DNA from: Ilyomonas sp965277535
GTDB lineage: Bacteria > Bacteroidota > Bacteroidia > Chitinophagales > Chitinophagaceae
DNA: 64,000 nucleotides
Assembly (NCBI GenBank): GCA_965277535.1
Contig: OZ255825.1
Coordinates: forward strand, 620,001-684,000
Reading direction: 5' to 3'
A program made the position numbers and the translations under genes. Below, in pieces: positions 58,130 to 64,000 of this stretch (position 1 is the stretch's first letter; every line of letters begins with the position of its first letter). The notes under the pieces were generated by a model. It was not told the origin of the DNA and made no database searches. It saw only the letters and a program-made list of their open reading frames with translations.

Positions 58130-59596
58130 TTATTGCGAACAACGTAAGATTCGCTTTTTGAAACGGCTCCAATGTGTGTGTTGTGGTACTTCTTCATTTT
58201 CGTATTCGTGATATGTAAAGAACGGAATGCGAAGAATGAGGTAACCATCGGCACTTTTGCTTTTGCGTAAAATTCCAACATTAATGAGTGATGCTGAACC
58301 AATGGTAAGTGGGCCAATCCGAAGCGCCATACCGCTTTGAAAGCCGCCTGCAAACTGATACGTGAGTGGCACATAAAAACCAATCCACGAAAGCTCTGCG
58401 CGAGGTGTAACGTTCAATTGCGATAAGGTGTGTGTGCCAATGTAATAAGCAGGTTGCGCAGTGATGATAGGCATTGAAAAATGTGCCGCAGCCGATAGCC
58501 ATTGATTAAAACTATAATCGAATGTGAGATGCAAGGTAGTTGGCAACATCATAGTGAAATAATTGTCGGAAGGCACGCCGGGGATTTTGTTTTTAATCCA
58601 GTTGGAAACGCTTACCAAACTGGTGCTGTCGGGCGGTGCTTTGAGGTCTTCAAAAATATATTGCTGCCCTGTAAGATGCGTGTTGTATGAATTGGGCGAT
58701 GAGCGATACCGGATGCTGCCAATATCGCTGATGGATGCACCGGCTTTCCATTTGTAATTGTTGGTTTGTTCGTTGTATGCTGTTTCGTAAACGTTCATTA
58801 CATCGCGGTATTCGTAGGTAACACCAATATCAGCACCAAGCCCCGGCTGGCGAAAGAATTTGTAATGGTAGTTATTCGTCCAATCATCAATAAAATTGGA
58901 ATAATTCACATTGATATTTCCGGTTGCATTCACTGCACCGCCATACTTTATCTGCTGAACAAAATCCGCGCGAAGCGAATCATTAAATGTAAACGATAAA
59001 TGATCTGCGGTTAAGTAAGCGCCGCCTTGTCCGCCCAACACTTTCAAGGAAAGGGCAGCTTTCCAAACTCCCAAATCGCTTACACCAATTTGCCTGCTGT
59101 ATGTAAAAGCCAGTTCATTCCACGCATGAGCTTGTAAAGAACCACCTTTGATGTTGATGAAGTCTTTATTAAATGATGAAGGATCGTCCTGCAAAGCAAT
59201 GTTCAACAAGTTTTTATCAAGCCTGTCGGCATTGGCGCTAAACCGAAAGCGGGAAGTGATGGCGATTGCATTTTTATCGTCCAGGCGAAGCATAAAACCT
59301 GGCCCTAACACATCAGTTAAAGCTCCGCCGCGACCCGTTTTGGTGATAGGAAAAGGAACACGGGTGAAATTGTTCTTATCGCCCAAATCAATTTTGAGCA
59401 CGTTGTTTTGAAAACCTGATGAAAAACCCACTAAATTAATGTCGGCTCGGAAACGATGGTCTAAAATATAGGCAGGATTAAACAGTGTTCCATACACGCC
59501 GGTGTAAGAAGAAACGTCGTACCCGGTGTAAGATTGCGCTTTTACAAACGGGATAAAAAAAAGGCAAAAGAAAAACAAACAACAAGCTCTTTTCAC
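58130..59596 (-). CDS. DUF5723-type outer-membrane protein
   Basis: A 488-residue protein. Signal peptide about 1-20 (CCLFFFCLFFIPFVKAQ). The mature part begins SYTGYDVSSYTGVYGTLFNPAYILDHRFRADINLVGF, which is the DUF5723 signature, followed by a long series of alternating aromatic strands. It is likely an outer-membrane beta-barrel of unknown cargo, comparable to the FadL/PorV-like folds. A short basic tail (SRFKKRILRCS) is unusual for a barrel terminus. Confidence 0.82.
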   Translation of the reverse strand: MKRACCLFFFCLFFIPFVKAQSYTGYDVSSYTGVYGTLFNPAYILDHRFRADINLVGFSSGFQNNVLKIDLGDKNNFTRVPFPITKTGRGGALTDVLGPGFMLRLDDKNAIAITSRFRFSANADRLDKNLLNIALQDDPSSFNKDFINIKGGSLQAHAWNELAFTYSRQIGVSDLGVWKAALSLKVLGGQGGAYLTADHLSFTFNDSLRADFVQQIKYGGAVNATGNINVNYSNFIDDWTNNYHYKFFRQPGLGADIGVTYEYRDVMNVYETAYNEQTNNYKWKAGASISDIGSIRYRSSPNSYNTHLTGQQYIFEDLKAPPDSTSLVSVSNWIKNKIPGVPSDNYFTMMLPTTLHLTFDYSFNQWLSAAAHFSMPIITAQPAYYIGTHTLSQLNVTPRAELSWIGFYVPLTYQFAGGFQSGMALRIGPLTIGSASLINVGILRKSKSADGYLILRIPFFTYHEYENEEVPQHTHWSRFKKRILRCSQ

Positions 59597-59731
59597 AGAA
59601 CGTTATACAGTTGGTTTGCAATACTAACGTAATTCAGCGCAATTCTGTTGTCTTCCCATCCTCTTTCCAGTCTCTGTTCTTACAACTTTACGGTTGTGTT
59701 TGTTTTTATAAATTGCGTTACATTTTACACT

Positions 59732-60331
59732 ATGACCAAAGCAAGACTGGAAGCTTTTAGCGATGGCGTATTAGCCATCATCATTACCATTATGGTATTA
59801 GACATAAAAGTGCCGCACGGTGATGATTTTACATCTTTGAAACCTGTAATTCCTGTGTTTATTAGCTACGTGATTTCATTTTTGTTTGTTGGTATTTACT
59901 GGGGCAATCATCACCATTTGCTTCAGGCGGTAAACAAAATCAATTCGGGTATTTTGTTAAGCAATCTGCACTTGCTGTTCTGGTTGTCGTTGGTGCCGGT
60001 TGCAACGGGATGGATGGGCGAAAATCACTTTGCGCCGCATACAATTATCCTGTACTCAATTATAGCTTTACTATGTGGTTTTGCTTATGCCATTTTACAG
60101 CGTTGCATTTTGCAAAGCAATGTGATGTCGGATGAATTAGCGGCAGCGTTAAGAAGACAAACTACGAAAGCTATTATTTCAATTTCCTGTGATGTTTTGG
60201 CTATACCTATGGCGTTTGTAAATCCTGTGATTTCGCTAAGCCTGTTTGTGCTTCAATCGAGCATTTGGTTGATTCCTGACAGGCATGTTGAGAAGGCAAT
60301 TGAACATGAACATAACCTTTCTGAAGAATAA
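59732..60331 (+). CDS. TMEM175-family (DUF1211) channel
   Basis: A 199-residue protein with six TM helices. ATG 59732 gives TKARLEAFSDGVLAIIITIMVLDIK, containing the RxxxFSD motif of bacterial TMEM175 potassium channels. Then YWGNHHHLL and LHLLFWLSLVPVATGW follow. It likely forms a tetrameric K+ leak channel. Single gene. Confidence 0.93.
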   Translation: MTKARLEAFSDGVLAIIITIMVLDIKVPHGDDFTSLKPVIPVFISYVISFLFVGIYWGNHHHLLQAVNKINSGILLSNLHLLFWLSLVPVATGWMGENHFAPHTIILYSIIALLCGFAYAILQRCILQSNVMSDELAAALRRQTTKAIISISCDVLAIPMAFVNPVISLSLFVLQSSIWLIPDRHVEKAIEHEHNLSEE

Positions 60332-60420
60332 TCTTTTTGTCTTTTTAACTGCTAAACATTAATATTTTCTTGCAAAAACAAACCTGCCATTCACTTCACA
60401 AATTTGTATATTTATGAACT

Positions 60421-61158
60421 ATGACTCATAAAACAAAAGGCATTGTTTTGCGCACTGTAAAATATGGTGAAACCAGCGTGGTTACTACCATTTACACTGA
60501 ATTGTTTGGTGTGCAAACCTACATTGTAAAAGGTGTGCGGCAGAGTGGTAAAAAAGTACAGGGAAAAGCTACTTATTTTCAGCCTGCGGCAATACTTGAG
60601 ATGGTTGTGTATCATAACGAGTTAAAAAATCTTCAGTTTATAAGAGATTACAACTGGAGCTTTTTGTACCAGAATGTTTTGTTTGATGTGGTAAAAAATT
60701 CGGTAGCGATGTACATTGTTGAGTTGTTGTTGCATAGCTTAAAGCAACCCGAAGCCAATCCTGAAATGTTTTACTTAATAGAAGATACGTTGAAGCAGTT
60801 AGACAAAGGAACCGATACATTCACCGCCAATCTTCCGTTGTATTTTACGCTTCATTTGAGTAACGAATTAGGCTTTCAGATTCAGGGCACATACAGCAAA
60901 GCCACGCCGGTGCTGGATTTGAGCGAAGGCGTATTTGTGAGTGATATTCCGGTTCATCCGCATTATCTCAGCGGCGAGCTGGCAAGAATTACTTCCGATG
61001 TAAACAACATTGTATTTTACAATGATCTTGAAAACATACAATTGAACCGCAACATCAGAGGGCAACTTACGCAGGCATATCAACAGTTTATGTCATTGCA
61101 TATCGAGGATTTTGGCGACATGCGCAGCCTGCCCATTTTACAAGAAGTGTTGGGTTGA
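60421..61158 (+). CDS. recO: DNA repair protein RecO
   Basis: A 245-residue protein with an N-terminal OB fold (TKGIVLRTVKYGETSVVTTIYTE) and a helical C-terminal domain. RecO loads RecA on SSB-coated DNA with RecR. Length and the conserved KGVRQSGKK region match the family. The zinc-binding cysteines found in some RecO proteins are absent, as is common in Bacteroidota. Independent gene; Uma2 follows 30 bases later. Confidence 0.93.
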   Translation: MTHKTKGIVLRTVKYGETSVVTTIYTELFGVQTYIVKGVRQSGKKVQGKATYFQPAAILEMVVYHNELKNLQFIRDYNWSFLYQNVLFDVVKNSVAMYIVELLLHSLKQPEANPEMFYLIEDTLKQLDKGTDTFTANLPLYFTLHLSNELGFQIQGTYSKATPVLDLSEGVFVSDIPVHPHYLSGELARITSDVNNIVFYNDLENIQLNRNIRGQLTQAYQQFMSLHIEDFGDMRSLPILQEVLG

Positions 61159-61191
61159 TTTTATTTTTTATTTTTAAAAAAATGATTTGTG

Positions 61192-61722
61192 ATGGAAGCT
61201 ATTGAACAAGTACCAAAAACAGCATTAGACGTTTTTCGCATGTTGCCGGAAGGAACATTATGTGAAGTAATAGATAACGTTTTGTATATGTCACCAGCAC
61301 CAAAATATAACCACCAGAAGTTAGTCTTATTGTTTTCGCAACGCATCGCTAATTATTTGGACAAAACCAAAAGAGGCATTGTAGCGATTTCTCCGGTTGA
61401 TGTTTATTTTGAAGAATTAGCATCAGCCGTGCAGCCAGATATTTTATATTTATCCAACGAAAATATGCAAGTTCTGCACGACGACGGTTATTTTTATGGT
61501 GCTCCGGACATAATTATCGAAGTACTTTCGTCAAATAAAAACCGAGACAGAATTCAAAAGAAAAGTCTCTATGAAAGGGCATGCGTAAAAGAATATTTTA
61601 TTGTAAACCCAGCCAACAGAAATGTGCTTTTATTTCAATTAGAGCAAGGCGTTTATGAATTGGTGTATAATGAAGATGGACGTTTTGCATCATTAATATT
61701 GGGTTTGGAATTTCGATTTTAA
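61192..61722 (+). CDS. Uma2-family (DUF820) endonuclease-like protein
   Basis: A 176-residue protein of the PD-(D/E)XK superfamily. ATG 61192 is preferred to the GTG at 61189. The DUF820 pattern: FRMLPEGTLCEVIDNVLYMSPAP, DVYFEELASAVQPDILYLS and DIIIEVLSSNKNRDR. The putative metal ligands (Asp in QPDIL and Glu in IIEV) are present. Uma2 proteins are often multicopy and of unknown role; some are toxin-like or transposon-linked, but no mobile sequence is seen here. It converges with the next gene and overlaps its end by four bases. Confidence 0.88.
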   Translation: MEAIEQVPKTALDVFRMLPEGTLCEVIDNVLYMSPAPKYNHQKLVLLFSQRIANYLDKTKRGIVAISPVDVYFEELASAVQPDILYLSNENMQVLHDDGYFYGAPDIIIEVLSSNKNRDRIQKKSLYERACVKEYFIVNPANRNVLLFQLEQGVYELVYNEDGRFASLILGLEFRF

Positions 61723-62891
61723 ATCAATCGTTTTACTTCACTCAAATCTTCTTTTAACAACAAAACACCGGGCTGTTTCCCCTTTTCAAAGCTTCCTAAC
61801 TTTTCATGCAAATCCAAAGCTTTTGCTCCGTTTGAAGTCGCCCATTGCAACAATTGTTCGGTGGTAAGAGACGGGAAATGTTTTCGCAAGCTTTTCATTT
61901 CATCCAATAAATTCAAGCTCCGGTTTGATGCTAAGCTATCCGTTCCCAACACAATATTGCAGTCATTTTTTATGAACATTTCAACCGGCGGTACTGCATC
62001 TTCAATGTACAAATTGGCGTTGATGCAAAGGCACCAAAACAAATTTTGCTGAGATACCGATGCCTGTTGTTTTGCATACAACACATCTTTTTCATTCGTA
62101 AACGTATTGTGCACCAGCATTACATTTTGCGCCTTTTCTAATTTAGGAAAATACGTTTGCAAACTGCTCATTCCCGACGGTGAAAAATGAGTGCTGTTTA
62201 TCCGCATCATGCTATACATGCGGGTAAAATCGCCACTGCCTTGTATGAACAATTCATCTTCAAAATTGGTTTCCTGATTGTGTATGCTCACCGTTTTGTT
62301 TTGAAACTGAGGCTGCAGAAGTTGCCATAAGCTTTCTGAAACAGAATAGGGTGCATGAGGAACAATCGCAGTTGGTTTCTGATTTTTAATTTCGGATTTC
62401 TGATTGAATTGATTATAAATATGTAAAGCAGTACCAAACCTTGCTTGCGCTACTGCAGGCAACCAGCCACTTACTTCAATAAAGTTGTAATAATGCAGAT
62501 TGCCTTTTTGTTTTTGCTCCCATGTGAGTATGTTGTTGCAAATGTCTCCTACTGCAACAATGCCATTGCTTATCATCTCCTGTTCGGCATTGGCAATAGC
62601 TTCTTTAATTTGTTCATCACTCATATTTCGTTTGGTTACAATTTCAAAAACAAAATCAATCAAGCCTGTTCTTTCTGGTATCAGTCCAAGCAAGTGGCTG
62701 AGTTCCAGATGGCAATGGCAATTCACAAAACCAGGGCACAAAATGCCTTTTACATATTGTGTATCATCACTCGTTTCTTCTGTTGAAACAACGCTTTCAA
62801 TCATTCCCGCTTCATCTACAATCAAGGTTTTGTTTTGATGCAATTTGTAACCATCAAACAAAAAATCAGCTTTATATTTTTGATAACCCAT
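61719..62891 (-). CDS. Amidohydrolase (aminodeoxyfutalosine deaminase-like)
   Basis: A 390-residue metal-dependent hydrolase. His59 and His61 in GFVNCHCHLELSHL bind the metal; VPHAPYSVS, SIHNQET and the Asp in LGTDSLASNRSL complete the site. The set is that of the chlorohydrolase/deaminase subgroup. The GFVNCHCHLELSHL form is typical for the deaminase of the futalosine menaquinone pathway in Bacteroidota, so that role is likely but not proven. No other menaquinone gene is in the window. Confidence 0.78.
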   Translation of the reverse strand: MGYQKYKADFLFDGYKLHQNKTLIVDEAGMIESVVSTEETSDDTQYVKGILCPGFVNCHCHLELSHLLGLIPERTGLIDFVFEIVTKRNMSDEQIKEAIANAEQEMISNGIVAVGDICNNILTWEQKQKGNLHYYNFIEVSGWLPAVAQARFGTALHIYNQFNQKSEIKNQKPTAIVPHAPYSVSESLWQLLQPQFQNKTVSIHNQETNFEDELFIQGSGDFTRMYSMMRINSTHFSPSGMSSLQTYFPKLEKAQNVMLVHNTFTNEKDVLYAKQQASVSQQNLFWCLCINANLYIEDAVPPVEMFIKNDCNIVLGTDSLASNRSLNLLDEMKSLRKHFPSLTTEQLLQWATSNGAKALDLHEKLGSFEKGKQPGVLLLKEDLSEVKRLI

Positions 62892-62987
62892 ACTTTATTT
62901 ACTAAAAATGCAAACCTAACTGAGAGTTTGGTTTTGCCCTATTTTTCATTCTTGGTTTATTAATCTAAAAAAGATTTAAAAAATAAT

Positions 62988-63018
62988 TTGGTTTATTTTA
63001 TAAACTACTCTACGTTTG
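62988..63018 (+). promoter_or_regulatory. Promoter of the second TonB receptor
   Basis: TTTG at 62987-62990 (TTG at 62988), 20 bases, then TACGTTTG at 63011-63018, close to the Bacteroidota consensus. The ATG is at 63037, so the leader is very short. Confidence 0.75.
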
Positions 63019-63036
63019 CAGAGTCAATTTATTTTT

Positions 63037-64000
63037 ATGAAACCAACTGTTCTTGTACTCCTTCTTTTTCTTACTGCTTTTTCAGCCTCTGCACAAGTAA
63101 AAATTTCGGGTTCTGTAAAAGATACCCGTGGTAAAAAACTAATTGGTGCAAGCATTACTTTGAAAGATACTTACGACGGCGCAACTACCGATTCGAGCGG
63201 CAATTATTCCTTTACAACAACTGAAACAGGTGCCCACATTTTAAGTGCAACATCTGTTGGATATTCTACCGTAAATCAGACCATCAACATTGCAAAAGAA
63301 CCTCTTACTCTTAACTTTTCTATTAAAGAAGAATTAAACGAACTGAAAGCTGTAACCGTTACTGCTGGTGCGTTTGCGGCTGGTGACAGCAAGCGTGCCG
63401 TTACCGTTTTAAACTCAATTGATGTAGCAACGGTGGGTGGCGGCAATGCAGATATTACTTCCGCCATTAAAACACTTCCCGGTGCACAGCAAGTAGGCGA
63501 ACAGGAAGGTTTGTTTGTGCGCGGTGGTGCTGGCTACGAAACCAAACAATTTATTGATGGCACACTCGTAAACAACCCTTATTTTGCCTCTGTTCCTGAC
63601 ATTGCAAGTCGTGGTCGCTTCCTGCCGTTTTTGTTTAAAGGCACGGTGTTTAGCACGGGCGGTTATTCTGCATTGTATGGTCAGGCACTGTCGTCGGTTG
63701 TCATTTTAGAATCCATTGATTTACCTGAAAAAACGGCTGCCAACCTTTCCCTTTCACCCTTGTTTGTGGGCGGTGGCATTCAATATTTAAATAAAAAGAA
63801 AACGGCATCCTGGGGTATCAATTATGGTTATACGAATCTTGTTGCATACTTCAACATTGTAAAGCAAACGCCTGATTTTTTTAAGATTCCTGTACTTCAA
63901 AATGCCGATGCAAATTTTCGTGTAAAAACAAAAAGTGGTGGCATGATAAAATACTATACCACATTTGGAACAAGCGATTTAGGCTTGCGTCGCCAGGATA
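63037..64000 (+). CDS. TonB-dependent receptor, N-terminal part (cut by window edge)
   Basis: Open from ATG 63037 to the window end (321 codons). Signal peptide KPTVLVLLLFLTAFSASAQ; carboxypeptidase-regulatory domain (KISGSVKDTRGKKLIGASI, then DSSGNYSFTT, SVGYSTVN, about 21-105); plug (LPGAQQVGEQEGLFVRGG, FIDGTLVNNPYF, GGYSALYGQALSSVV). The FVRGG motif confirms a plug. The barrel lies mostly outside. Substrate unknown. Its own good promoter shows it starts a new transcript. Confidence 0.93.
   Translation, partial: MKPTVLVLLLFLTAFSASAQVKISGSVKDTRGKKLIGASITLKDTYDGATTDSSGNYSFTTTETGAHILSATSVGYSTVNQTINIAKEPLTLNFSIKEELNELKAVTVTAGAFAAGDSKRAVTVLNSIDVATVGGGNADITSAIKTLPGAQQVGEQEGLFVRGGAGYETKQFIDGTLVNNPYFASVPDIASRGRFLPFLFKGTVFSTGGYSALYGQALSSVVILESIDLPEKTAANLSLSPLFVGGGIQYLNKKKTASWGINYGYTNLVAYFNIVKQTPDFFKIPVLQNADANFRVKTKSGGMIKYYTTFGTSDLGLRRQD

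Overview
The window is chromosomal DNA from a member of the Bacteroidota, most likely the Chitinophagaceae or a close relative. Evidence: TonB-dependent receptors with carboxypeptidase-regulatory domains, a DUF4249 lipoprotein, DUF5723 and POTRA/barrel outer-membrane proteins, a DUF2723 membrane protein, RRM/glycine-rich RNA-binding proteins, and promoters of the Bacteroidota type (TTG, 19-20 bases, TAnnTTTG). The genus was inferred from gene content only.

Layout. 1-6.7 kb: the 5' part of malQ (minus strand, cut by the window edge), a Tet-type MFS exporter, bifunctional NAD(P)H-hydrate repair enzyme, and a membrane pyrophosphatase. 6.7-17 kb: mostly minus strand: LprI-like protein, a large DUF2723 protein, a secreted beta-sandwich protein, a remnant of a type ISP restriction enzyme, a COG4299 acyltransferase-like membrane protein, then efp-accB-accC. 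17.3-18.6 kb: RRM protein and a decayed two-TM gene. 18.7-24.4 kb: complete rRNA operon on the minus strand (16S, tRNA-Ile, tRNA-Ala, 23S, 5S), with four tandem promoters. 24.5-27.3 kb: two outer-membrane proteins, one broken by a TGA. 27.5-33.5 kb: UvrD/PcrA helicase, gnd, a YoeB-type toxin-antitoxin pair, and zwf. 33.7-43.6 kb: treZ, carboxylesterase, VOC protein, small lipoproteins, and a DUF4249/TonB-receptor pair, with repeat-rich spacers. 43.9-45.5 kb: two low-GC orphan genes in a cassette-like setting. 45.7-64 kb: housekeeping and transport genes (M16-like protein, holin-4_2 family, membrane patatin, DAACS symporter, DedA, MFS, GT9, deoC, SPOR, M20, response regulator, DUF5723, TMEM175, recO, Uma2, amidohydrolase) and the start of another TonB receptor.

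How genes work together. gnd and zwf are the oxidative pentose phosphate enzymes. efp-accB-accC joins translation and fatty-acid initiation, as is common in bacteria. malQ and treZ both act on alpha-glucans. The TonB receptor and DUF4249 lipoprotein form an envelope uptake pair.

The most unusual signals are not genes. (1) The 12-mer GGCAAAAACAAA occurs 16 times exactly on the two strands, plus six copies of a one-base variant. (2) A dispersed intergenic repeat has four copies, one of which is read as the N-terminus of a lipoprotein gene. (3) A second, 100-bp repeat family clusters at 38.3-40.4 kb. (4) Several genes are decayed: a type ISP restriction enzyme, an internally deleted DUF5615 toxin, an outer-membrane protein with an in-frame TGA, and a two-TM protein with an in-frame TAG. 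No complete new defence or mobile system was identified.
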